DNA from: Xanthobacteraceae bacterium
Lineage (GTDB): Bacteria; Pseudomonadota; Alphaproteobacteria; Rhizobiales; Xanthobacteraceae
DNA length: 8,401 nucleotides
Assembly: GCA_030043175.1 (NCBI GenBank)
Contig: JASHYD010001062.1
Span: forward strand, 1-8,401
Direction of reading: 5' to 3'
The notes below the pieces were generated by a model, which saw nothing but the letters and a program-made list of their open reading frames with translations, was not told the DNA's origin and did no database searches. Each line of letters starts with the position of its first letter. Position 1 is the first letter of the stretch. This document shows positions 1 to 6,936 of the stretch, piece by piece. The translations under genes were made by a program, and so were the position numbers.

Positions 1-86
1 GTCTGCCGCGTATTCGCAGCGAACACGACCGTTTCTCGCTAAAGGGGCGAGGTCTTCCTGGTTCTTGAGAGCGAACTTGCGACCGA

Positions 87-1046
87 TCATTCGCCGAGCC
101 CATAGCGACGGAATTCTCCGGCGACTCCCGGATCGAGCGCTGTCGCCGCCGCGAGATCGGCGCGGCCACCTTCGGGATCATTTTGGCCCAGGCGGGCGAG
201 TCCGCGGCCGTAAAGGGAGGCCGGCTCTCGAGGATTACCAGCCAGCGCCGCGTCGTAATCGACAACCGCCTGTTCGAACCGGCCAAGCTTTAAATATGTG
301 AAGCCGCGGCTGTCGAGGGCGCCCGGATCGCCGGGCGCAAGCTGCAAGGCTTGGTTGCAGTCTGCAAGCGCTTCCTCAAGGCGGCCCAATACCGCACGAT
401 CCCAACAGCGATTATTCCAGGCCTTGGCGTTGCTTGGTTCGATGATGATGAGACGGCTGTAATCCTCGGCGGCGCGATCATAAAGACCGGCTCGCTCATG
501 AGCATCGCCGCGCTCCCCCAGAGCTTCAACGTCGCCGGGGACGAGACGGAGCGCCGCGTCATAATCCGCGATAGCAGCGCCATAGTCCTTCTTCCGATAG
601 TGGAGGCGGCCGCGCCCCACATGGGCGTCGGCATCCATCGGATCGAGTTCGAGGGCGCGGTCATAGTCCGCGACGGCACGGTCGATCTCGCCCCTCGCAG
701 TTAACGCTCCGGCGCGGTTGAAGAAGGCGACCGCGCGGTTCGGGTCGAGCATGATCGCGCCGTCATAGTCGCCGATCGCGCGCTCGACATCGCCACGAAT
801 CGCGTAGAGATTGCCGCGGGCGACATGCACCGCTGCGCCCTCCGGGCCGCTGATTTCGCCCCGCGCCAGGGCATCGAGGAGACGCGTGCAGGCGGCGATC
901 GCCTGCTCGGGCTGTGTGGCATTGTTGGAATTGATACAAGAATCGCGATCGCCCAATATTTGGGCGGTTTGCGCGAGCGCTGTTGCCGAAATACCAGTTG
1001 GGACCGCAAGGAGAAGTGCGACGGCACAGCTCTGGAGCGTGTTCAT
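87..1046 (-). CDS. Exported TPR-repeat protein
   Basis: A 319-residue protein that probably acts as a periplasmic or secreted protein-interaction scaffold; no specific partner can be named. Residues 1-26 look like a Sec signal peptide, with a short polar start, a hydrophobic stretch and a likely cut after Ala-Leu-Ala-Gln. Two cysteines follow in the mature N-terminal part (C37, C53). From about residue 71 to 307 there are seven tandem 34-residue TPR units in exact register: the same Arg recurs at 77, 111, 145, 179, 213, 247 and 281. Most units carry an A-x-x-D-Y-D-x-A-L pattern and a Leu-x-Pro end. The ATG at 1046 is supported by the signal peptide; AAGGA lies 12 bases upstream, a slightly long spacing. 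It stands alone, facing the same way as senC/senB but 642 bases beyond senC, so I see no functional link to selenium. The family is very common in rhizobia. The fold is certain, the role unknown. Confidence 0.93.
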   Translation of the reverse strand: MNTLQSCAVALLLAVPTGISATALAQTAQILGDRDSCINSNNATQPEQAIAACTRLLDALARGEISGPEGAAVHVARGNLYAIRGDVERAIGDYDGAIMLDPNRAVAFFNRAGALTARGEIDRAVADYDRALELDPMDADAHVGRGRLHYRKKDYGAAIADYDAALRLVPGDVEALGERGDAHERAGLYDRAAEDYSRLIIIEPSNAKAWNNRCWDRAVLGRLEEALADCNQALQLAPGDPGALDSRGFTYLKLGRFEQAVVDYDAALAGNPREPASLYGRGLARLGQNDPEGGRADLAAATALDPGVAGEFRRYGLGE

Positions 1047-1688
1047 GGCGTGTCGTTTTCCTTCAGGCGAGCTTCCACTGCGCTAAGCCTATCTGGTGGC
1101 GACCGCTCGGCCAAGCCCGGGGCATCGCTGAGAACCTACCATCTGCGGCAGAAAGCGAAGAGATCGTCGTTTTTTGAAATTGTCAGCTCGTCTATGTTCG
1201 TCGGTGCTCAAGATCTCGCTCGGAGTCAAGCTGCTCGCGATGGTGTCCACGTTCACGCGCAAGCAGCGTCCAGTCAAACAGCGCAGTTCGCTTGCGCTCG
1301 CATCTCTCGATCATAAGTGACGCGATCAGGTCCCGTCTTTCCGCAAGCGTTCGGCACCATCGCGTGTAACGAAGAGCAGCTTGCGGTAGATTGAGCTCCA
1401 CGCTGATTGCCGAACGCGAAGGACACGTCCTCCATCTCCAGGATAGCTCGTGAGACAAGGCCCATGTATTCTGAAAGGCCGGCCTTCGCGCTCATCGACG
1501 CTTGGCCAGCTGTCCGCAGGCATGGCGACGCCACTTCTGGCTGGAGTGCTTTCGTAGCGCAACCTCGTACGGATACCCGCCGAGCCGATTAACGGCACTG
1601 CGGCGCACGACGAGCTCCGACCCGTCAAGGTCCGGCATGATACAATCGGCGAATTCGCCTTGCCGCTACGCCGCCCGACGGCTCTGGA
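1047..1688. other. Intergenic stretch without a supported gene
   Basis: About 640 bases between the TPR gene start and the senC stop. Short open frames exist on both strands (for example minus 1192-1458, 1274-1534 and 1326-1628), but they overlap each other, have no convincing ribosome binding site and give protein sequences that match no family I recognise. The stretch may be a decayed gene or plain spacer. Its right end should hold the senC 3' untranslated region, but I see no strong hairpin with a T-run there. Confidence 0.5.
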
Positions 1689-2738
1689 TCAGACGACCGC
1701 CACCTGGGCCGCGCCCTCCATGAACTCACCGATCACCGCGGCTCGATCGAAGCCTTCGTGTCGGAATATCGAGAGCACATCGTTCGCCGATTCGGCCGCG
1801 CAGGCCACGAGCAGACCGCCGCTCGTCTGCGGATCGGTAAGCAACGCCTTGCGTGCCATGCCGAGATTGCCGCCGAGGCTGACCTCGCTACCGTAGGATG
1901 CCCAGTTGCGCGCCGAGGCGCCGGTGACGAATCCCTCGGCCGCCATATCCTCGACGCGCGGCAGCAGAGGAATGCGATCCATTACGATCTCGGCGCGCAG
2001 ATTTGCGTTGCGACACAGGGGCAAAAGATGACCGAGCAGACCGAATCCCGTCACGTCAGTCATCGCGTGCACCGCGGAAAGCTCCGACAGCAGCGCCCCC
2101 GGGGTATTGAGTTTTGTTGTCGAGGCGACGAGCTCGCGGTAGCCGGCCGCATCGAGCTTGTTCTTCTTGACTGCCGCGGACAGCACCCCGACGCCCAGGG
2201 GCTTGCCCAAAATCAGCTTGTCGCCTGGGCGGGCACCGCGATTCGTCTTGACCTTGTCGGGATGCACCAGCCCCATGACCACGAGGCCGTAAATCGGCTC
2301 CACCGAGTCGATGGTGTGGCCACCAGCGATCGGCACGTGGGCTTCACGGCACACCGATTCGCCGCCGTCGAGGATGCTGCGAATAACTTCGAGGGGAAGC
2401 TTGTCAATCGGCATACCGACGAGGGCGAGCGCCATCATTGGCGTGCCGCCCATCGCGTACACGTCCGAGATCGCGTTGGTCGCCGCGATCCGTCCGAAGT
2501 CGTAGGGATCATCAACGATCGGCATGAAGAAGTCGGTCGTCGAAACCAGCGCCTGGTTGTCGTTGAGCTTGTAGACGGCGGCGTCGTCGCCGGTTTCGAT
2601 GCCGACGATAAGGTGCGGCGGCACCAAGGGCGTGCGGGCATTGCGCAGTATGTCAGTCAGAATATTCGGCGCGATTTTGCAGCCGCAGCCGCCGCCGTGC
2701 GAGAATGAGGTGAGCCGGATCTCGGTCATGGTGTTCAT
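1689..2738 (-). CDS. senC: Selenophosphate synthetase of the selenoneine cluster (SelD-like)
   Basis: This enzyme makes selenophosphate from selenide and ATP (selenide, water dikinase); here it most likely feeds SenB. The 349 residues match E. coli SelD (347 aa) from end to end. The N-terminal loop holds the catalytic pair C18 and K21 (Cys17 and Lys20 in E. coli) in a GGGCGCK motif. The nucleotide and metal part shows DDAAVY (51-56), TTDF (67-70), TNAISD (87-92) and GGH (139-141). The C-terminal half shows DVTGFGLLGH (228-237) and DPQTSGG (302-308). The catalytic position is ordinary cysteine, so no selenocysteine recoding is needed. It follows senB on the same strand after 8 bases, which suggests one transcript. 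It would be called selD by sequence alone; the senC name rests on its neighbours. It may also serve selenocysteine or selenouridine synthesis, but no selA, selB or selU is in the window. A second ATG three codons in (2729) is possible. Confidence 0.95.
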   Translation of the reverse strand: MNTMTEIRLTSFSHGGGCGCKIAPNILTDILRNARTPLVPPHLIVGIETGDDAAVYKLNDNQALVSTTDFFMPIVDDPYDFGRIAATNAISDVYAMGGTPMMALALVGMPIDKLPLEVIRSILDGGESVCREAHVPIAGGHTIDSVEPIYGLVVMGLVHPDKVKTNRGARPGDKLILGKPLGVGVLSAAVKKNKLDAAGYRELVASTTKLNTPGALLSELSAVHAMTDVTGFGLLGHLLPLCRNANLRAEIVMDRIPLLPRVEDMAAEGFVTGASARNWASYGSEVSLGGNLGMARKALLTDPQTSGGLLVACAAESANDVLSIFRHEGFDRAAVIGEFMEGAAQVAVV

Positions 2739-2743
2739 TTGGG

Positions 2744-2748
2744 TTCCT
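2744..2748 (-). promoter_or_regulatory. senC ribosome binding site overlapping the senB stop
   Basis: Read on the minus strand, AGGAA lies 5 bases before the senC ATG at 2738 and shares bases with the TAG stop of senB (2749-2747). A ribosome ending senB would be placed on the senC binding site, which favours coupled translation of the two enzymes. Confidence 0.6.
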
Positions 2749-3805
2749 ATCGTTTATGTTCGCTGCCGCGAAATACCGCGGGTCCAGAAGCCTGATGCAA
2801 ACCATCCTCGCCATGCCCATGCAATGGTCGGGTCAACGCCTCGTTCACCAGGCGATTGACGTCGGCCCACTCGCGCGCCGGTTCGAACAGCGGCGCACGC
2901 GCCGCGCATTGGCGTCGCAGACGAGCAAGAAAATCAGGTTCCTGGCTCGCGCGGTCCATCAGCTGCGCCAGCGCTTCGTCGTCACCCAACGCGAAGTAAC
3001 CATCATAGTCCGCACCCAGCATGCCGAGGTTGCCGGGAATCCTGCTGGCCAGCACCGGCACGCCGCAAGTGACTGCCTCGACGATTACGTTGGCACCGCC
3101 CTCCATCACGCTGGAGATTATCATTGCACGGGCGTTGCGGATTTGCCGCCGCGTTTCGTGATGTGGCCGAGCACCGAGCCAGAGATATCGTCGAACCGAT
3201 GGCCAGGTATGGGTCATCAGCTCATGCGCCGCCTGCGCATACTCTTCACTCAATGCTTCACCGATATGAATCAACCGCACGTTGGAAGTCGCCGGCAATC
3301 GCACGATCGCGCGCATTGGTGTCGCGGGATCCTTCTCGGCGCGCATATGACCGACCAGCACCAGATCGAAAGTGCGCGCGCGCGGCGTGCCTGGCGCAAG
3401 GGACGGCGCCGACTGGTAGATGACGCGACATTTTGGTCGATGAACGGGATCGATCGCGTCAAGCCCGGCCTCCTGCAAAACGATCAAATGCGTCGCGAGA
3501 TTCAGCGACCGCCGCGCCGTGAGATCTGCCGGGAGGTCGCGGTAGAGATCGGTGCCGGTGAGTACCACTACGCGAGGACAATCCGGAAACGCCTCTGCGT
3601 GGCGCTCGACCGCGTCGGCCGAGCGGCGCGCGTGCAGCGCGATCAGGCATTGTGGCGTCGTTTGCGGTGTCCACTCGCCGCACAGCTCGACATCAAAACG
3701 CGCACGCAGGATACGCGACCAGCGATGCGCGGTGCGCCAGTTGCCGTTGTTTGCTGCGCGCAGCGCCGGACTGACGATCGTGACTTTTGTCCTTTGGGAG
3801 CGCAT
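2747..3805 (-). CDS. senB: Selenosugar synthase, GT-B glycosyltransferase
   Basis: By family, SenB forms the carbon-selenium bond by joining selenophosphate-derived selenium to the sugar of a UDP-sugar, giving the selenosugar that SenA uses. From the ATG at 3805 the protein has 352 residues. The N-terminal Rossmann half opens with a beta strand and an ANNGNW motif (18-23) typical of the group, and carries LTGTDLYRD (82-90). The C-terminal GT-B half has the donor-site signature [10 protein letters not shown], an E-x7-E pattern with E235 and E243, followed by GVPVLAS and a Gly-Asn loop. There is no signal peptide or membrane segment, so it is cytosolic. Start choice: a GTG at 3832 would add nine residues and run into senA, but the conserved N-terminus begins just after the ATG at 3805. 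Neither start has a clear Shine-Dalgarno site. On fold alone it could be any family 1/4 glycosyltransferase; its place between senC and senA decides the call. Confidence 0.9.
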   Translation of the reverse strand: MRSQRTKVTIVSPALRAANNGNWRTAHRWSRILRARFDVELCGEWTPQTTPQCLIALHARRSADAVERHAEAFPDCPRVVVLTGTDLYRDLPADLTARRSLNLATHLIVLQEAGLDAIDPVHRPKCRVIYQSAPSLAPGTPRARTFDLVLVGHMRAEKDPATPMRAIVRLPATSNVRLIHIGEALSEEYAQAAHELMTHTWPSVRRYLWLGARPHHETRRQIRNARAMIISSVMEGGANVIVEAVTCGVPVLASRIPGNLGMLGADYDGYFALGDDEALAQLMDRASQEPDFLARLRRQCAARAPLFEPAREWADVNRLVNEALTRPLHGHGEDGLHQASGPAVFRGSEHKR

Positions 3806-3807
3806 TG
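3796..3807. promoter_or_regulatory. Back-to-back start region of senA and senB
   Basis: GGGAG at 3796-3800 sits 7 bases before the senA ATG at 3808 and is a good ribosome binding site. The senB ATG, read on the other strand, occupies 3805-3803, so only two bases (3806-3807) separate the two start codons. The senA binding site therefore lies within the first codons of senB. No clear -35/-10 pair is visible on either strand around here; each promoter would have to lie in the opposite gene. Confidence 0.6.
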
Positions 3808-4989
3808 ATGAGGACCGAAGGGATCGAGGCACGAGGGTTAACCCGGAGCCGCCTTGAGTGCGCTATGGACGATGCGCATGAGCGCACGTGGGCGATCCTT
3901 GCGAATCTCACACCCGATCAATGGCGCGTCCCGTACCATGCCGGCATCAATCCGCCTCTTTGGGAGTACGGCCACATCGCGTGGTTCACTGAATGGTGGG
4001 TGTTGCGCGAAGCGTACTGGAACGAGCACGGTGACCTCGTCACGCGCCGCGGCTCGCTGTTTTCCGACACCGACCGCTGGTTCGATTCCGGCCGTGTCGC
4101 GCATGTCAACCGTTGGACACTTGATCTTCCTCCACTTGCCGAGCTCTGCGACTACGCCCACGAGGTGTTCGAACGTGTGCGGACAAAGCTTGCCGCGAGC
4201 GACACGTGCGATCTCGAAGCGTTCCGGCTCACGCTGTTCCACGAGGATATGCATGGCGAGGCACTCACTTACATGCGTCAGACGCTCGATTACTCGATGC
4301 CGTATTCGGATCGCATCGCGGCGCACCGCGGCGAACACGAGGACATCGAGCTCCCGGGCGGCCCGTTCGCGCAGGGCTCGACACGCGATGACGGGTTCGT
4401 GTTCGACAACGAGAAGTGGGCCCATGACGTGCAGCTCGCACCCGCGCGGATCGCGAGGGCATGCGTGACCAATGCGGCCTATGCCGCGTTCGTCGACGCT
4501 GGCGGCTATCGCGACACGCAGTGGTGGTCGCACGAAGGTCGGGCATGGCTCGCCGACCGGCGCCTCGCCCATCCGGCGCGATGGCGCAAAGGACGCGACG
4601 GCTGGGAGCATCGCTGGTTCGCACGCTGGGAGAGTTTGCCGCCCGACCAACCGGTGTGTCACGTCAGCGCGTTTGAGGCCGAAGCGTATTGCAGCTGGGC
4701 GCGTCGACGCCTCCCCACCGAAGCAGAGTGGGAGCGCGCAGCCACTCTCGGCCTGATCGACTGGGGCTGCTCGGTGTGGGAGTGGATGGCGGACGCTTTC
4801 GCACCATATCCCGGCTTTTCCGCGGATCGCTATCGCGATTACTCGCAGCCGTGGTTCCACACGCACCGCAGCGTCCGTGGCGGCTCCTTCGTAACGCGAC
4901 CTCGCATGCATCATCCGCGTTATCGCAACTTTTATCTGCCCCATCGCAACGACATCTTCATTGGTTTTCGTACCTGCGCGCTCGCTTGA
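3808..4989 (+). CDS. senA: Selenoneine synthase (EgtB-like iron enzyme)
   Basis: SenA joins hercynine to the SenB selenosugar at the imidazole ring in an iron- and oxygen-dependent step; loss of the sugar part then gives selenoneine. From the ATG at 3808 it has 393 residues. Residues about 10-165 form the DinB-like domain, with H56 (in YGHIAWF) and the HX3HXE motif H145, H149, E151, the expected iron ligands. Residues about 180-393 form the FGE-sulfatase-like domain, with [11 protein letters not shown] (302-312), [15 protein letters not shown] (323-337), RGGSF (357-361) and GFRTCALA at the end. The link between EWERAA and VWEW is short, and the [12 protein letters not shown] and YRDYSQPWF stretches are as I recall for SenA and not for ergothioneine EgtB. 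A TTG at 3787 adds 7 residues; an ATG at 3865 would cut the first helix. It is divergent from senB. EgtB or OvoA are the alternatives, made unlikely by the senB and senC neighbours. Confidence 0.94.
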   Translation: MRTEGIEARGLTRSRLECAMDDAHERTWAILANLTPDQWRVPYHAGINPPLWEYGHIAWFTEWWVLREAYWNEHGDLVTRRGSLFSDTDRWFDSGRVAHVNRWTLDLPPLAELCDYAHEVFERVRTKLAASDTCDLEAFRLTLFHEDMHGEALTYMRQTLDYSMPYSDRIAAHRGEHEDIELPGGPFAQGSTRDDGFVFDNEKWAHDVQLAPARIARACVTNAAYAAFVDAGGYRDTQWWSHEGRAWLADRRLAHPARWRKGRDGWEHRWFARWESLPPDQPVCHVSAFEAEAYCSWARRRLPTEAEWERAATLGLIDWGCSVWEWMADAFAPYPGFSADRYRDYSQPWFHTHRSVRGGSFVTRPRMHHPRYRNFYLPHRNDIFIGFRTCALA

Positions 4990-5808
4990 GTCATGCGTTA
5001 CGGGCTCAGCACTTGTTCGCTGCATAACGCGCCCGAATAGGCGAGGAGCGGCCGGAGACGCGCGATCGCTGAGTCTCGGTGATTCGGCTTGCTCCGTCAT
5101 TTTCAATAGCGCGTCTCGACCGCCTGGTCCACGAGTTCACCAACCGCTCTTGAAGCCGCCGATCACGCACGTCGTGAAGCGCTTAGCAAACCTCGCAAAA
5201 AGGGCCAGATTTCCGAACCCCGCCAATCACTGTTAGCCCGAACCACCACTCTACACAAATTTTCGCACTCCGGATTCTTCGGCAGCCAATCGCCATAACC
5301 AAGCTGCGCCTCAGTCCCGTCCAATTATGCGGGCGGGAGATCACGCAGTACTGACCAGACCTTCCGCAAGGTCGAAAAGTGGCCGCCAATAGGAATATCG
5401 GCGCACCGTTGCAACCTTGATCGATCGCCGCGAGAGCCGTATGGAATGCAGTGCTCGTGATCGAACGGTTTTGTGCGCCAATCGCCTGGCTGTCGTGCCC
5501 CTTTGTTGGCGAGGGCATGTCGCAGGATGACGAAGCATCCGCGGATGCGCCTTGGGCTCAAGGCCAAGACCGCGACGAGCCCGTGCATGAGGTGCTCGGA
5601 AAAGACTGCACCTCGGCGGGGCTCGCAAATCATCACGTGCATAATCCAACGCCAGTTGCAATGGCGAGCCTGAGCGGTGCTCGGTGGCAAGCCCGCAGTC
5701 CCGCTGGGTTGCTACCAAAACAGCCACGATATCTGGCAACCGCCGAGAGAAACGGATTCTAGTCGCGCTAGAACTTTCCGAATCGTCACGAGCTCCGCGG
5801 ATCACCAA

Positions 5809-5859
5809 AAATTCGAGCATAATTTTCGACATTTCGACATCTTGCAAAATCTCGAATTT
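5809..5859. repeat. Nine-base inverted repeat in an AT-rich patch
   Basis: AAATTCGAG at 5809-5817 is the exact reverse complement of CTCGAATTT at 5851-5859, with 33 bases between. The arms do not extend further in either direction. The whole patch is clearly richer in A and T than its surroundings, and the core TTCGA recurs inside it. It could be a protein-binding site or a hairpin in RNA; neither can be shown here. Confidence 0.6.
5824..5839 (+). repeat. Two tandem copies of TTTCGACA
   Basis: The 8-base unit occurs at 5824-5831 and 5832-5839, directly joined, inside the spacer of the 9-base inverted repeat at 5809-5859. Two copies of a short unit can arise by chance, but the nesting makes a binding site worth considering. 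Confidence 0.55.
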
Positions 5860-6152
5860 CGGGACGCATCCCCTCAAAGCAGATCTGGACAGATGCCACC
5901 CTAGAAAGGTTAAGCCTTGCACCTTGGAAACAACACAACGCGCGTGGCTTTACGTTCAGGCGCTCGGATCGGCGGCCAACGCACTGTCGGCTTCGGATGT
6001 CGCCAATAGCTTGGTGTGGGCCGCCGTTTGACCGGGTTACGGACTCAATTAGCTCATATCCAATGGACCGCGGTGGCGACGAGAGAGGGGCTGTAAAACA
6101 AGTTTTGAGCGCGTTTGTCGTGCGCGTGGCAATGCGCGGATGGCGCTGCGTG

Positions 6153-6179
6153 ACGCCGGGTGGTTGCCCCCGGCGTTTT
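6153..6179 (+). terminator. Candidate intrinsic terminator, plus strand
   Basis: ACGCCGGG at 6153-6160 pairs perfectly with CCCGGCGT at 6169-6176 around an 8-base loop, and TTT follows (four T in a row counting the last paired base). The stem is GC-rich, as intrinsic terminators require, but the T-run is short. No plus-strand gene that I can support lies in the preceding 1.1 kb, so it either ends an unannotated transcript, possibly a small RNA, or is a chance hairpin. On the minus strand there is no T-run after the stem, so it does not fit the small genes at 6389-6936. Confidence 0.4.
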
Positions 6180-6388
6180 CAATCGCAATCGCTGACGTGC
6201 GAAACCGACCTGCGAGGCACTCGGAGGCATTGCACATGTCGACGCCGCGCGCGTCTACAAGGGGCACCGCACGACTCTCACGAAGGCGCACCGCCTCGGC
6301 GCGGCACACGTCGCCAGGCCTCTCGCCCGGCGACATCCACTGCGCGCTGCGGGCGAGCAATTAATGTTCGCCTTGGCGCCGAACCGCT

Positions 6389-6727
6389 TCAATCGATTTT
6401 CGAGTGCATTACCAGGTTGGCTGGGAGGCGCCCTAGTTGCTTCGACGAATGTCTTGTCTGTGTCTGAGCGCGCGTGCACGACGGGCGTTCATGCGGAGGC
6501 GTGGCTTTCGCAACCCGAGCTGAACTCCGTTTGAGCAGTTCCGGCAGCTTTGCGAAATCGAGCGCAATCTGTCGCGCCTCCTCGATCGTCAGGAAGCCGG
6601 TGTGTCCCGCGGTATTCGGGTCTGTACGGCCGTAGAAAACGCCCAGTTGTCGGCCAGTGGCATCATCGACGGCGAATCCGTTCGGAATCTCGGCGATCCG
6701 CCACGGTGTCGGAAAGCGGCTGCTCAT
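6389..6727 (-). CDS. Small conserved hypothetical protein (rhizobial family)
   Basis: A 112-residue protein of unknown function. Residues 1-66 match a small-protein family I recall from Bradyrhizobium and relatives, with FPTPWRI (5-11), an IPNGFAVDDATGRQLGVFYGR block (14-34), DPNTA (36-40) and an EEARQIALDFAKLPELL helix (49-65). No signal peptide, membrane segment or catalytic motif is visible; it is likely cytosolic. The part after about residue 66 is basic, Ser/Thr/Pro-rich and unlike the first half, and may be a poorly conserved tail or an extension past a lost stop. The ATG at 6727 overlaps the stop of the gene before it (ATGA), and AGGAG lies 10 bases upstream at 6742-6738, inside that gene. 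The pair should be translated together. Confidence 0.8.
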   Translation of the reverse strand: MSSRFPTPWRIAEIPNGFAVDDATGRQLGVFYGRTDPNTAGHTGFLTIEEARQIALDFAKLPELLKRSSARVAKATPPHERPSCTRAQTQTRHSSKQLGRLPANLVMHSKID

Positions 6728-6936
6728 AGGACTGGCTCTCCTGTCCGTGGCATTCGCTCCAATCGTCGCCGAGTGAACGCGCGCGCTTGATCCTCGACGT
6801 CAGCGAGCAGGATGTAATCCTTAGCCATGAGCGAATAGCGATTTTTCATTTGGCTTGAGAGAGTAATTGTGGCGAGGTGGCGACACTCCTCCGCGAGGTC
6901 GCGATAACGTTCTGCGCGATTTACTGTATCCAACAT
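6724..6936 (-). CDS. Small helical conserved hypothetical protein (rhizobial family)
   Basis: A 70-residue protein of unknown function. The opening TVNRAERYRDLAEECRHLA (4-22) and the following Ser-Gln-Met-x-Asn-Arg-Tyr segment (28-34) match a small helical family I recall as common and multi-copy in Bradyrhizobium-type genomes. It appears to be two or three amphipathic helices ending in an Arg-rich tail (about 55-64), without a signal peptide or membrane segment. The ATG at 6936 has a good AGAGG ribosome binding site. Its stop overlaps the start of the gene at 6727 by four bases, so the two form a small operon with this gene first. Confidence 0.8.
   Translation of the reverse strand: MLDTVNRAERYRDLAEECRHLATITLSSQMKNRYSLMAKDYILLADVEDQARAFTRRRLERMPRTGEPVL

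Larger units (their letters stand above)
4990..6388. other. Gene-poor stretch downstream of senA
   Basis: About 1.4 kb in which no reading frame gives a protein I can support. Open frames such as minus 5341-5922, minus 5325-5690, plus 5684-6031 and plus 5997-6467 overlap one another and are rich in Arg, Ser and Pro, as chance frames in GC-rich DNA are. Just after the senA stop, GCGTTA (4995-5000) can pair with TAACGC (5025-5030), but the 24-base loop and the lack of a T-run make it a poor terminator. The AT-rich repeat patch near 5809-5859 and the hairpin near 6153-6179 are listed separately. The stretch could be decayed genes, a place for small RNAs, or spacer. Confidence 0.5.

Noticed and set aside
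1192..1628. Three overlapping minus-strand frames that might be a frameshifted gene
   Set aside because: Joining them in any order gave no protein that I recognise, so a pseudogene cannot be claimed.
1758..2708. 316-codon open frame on the plus strand
   Set aside because: It is the antisense of senC, whose motifs match SelD from end to end. Long antisense frames are usual in GC-rich genes, and this one has no recognisable domain.
2756..3808. 350-codon open frame on the plus strand
   Set aside because: It is the antisense of senB; the product is Arg-rich and without motifs, while the minus strand has clear GT-B signatures.
4993..5030. Inverted repeat after the senA stop
   Set aside because: Six paired bases around a 24-base loop and no T-run; too weak for an intrinsic terminator.
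3838..5106. 422-codon open frame on the minus strand
   Set aside because: It is the antisense of senA, which has intact iron ligands and FGE-type motifs. The minus product matches nothing I know.
5341..5922. 193-codon minus-strand frame in the gene-poor gap
   Set aside because: No ribosome binding site worth noting, Arg/Ser-rich chance-like composition, and no family match; other frames overlap it fully.
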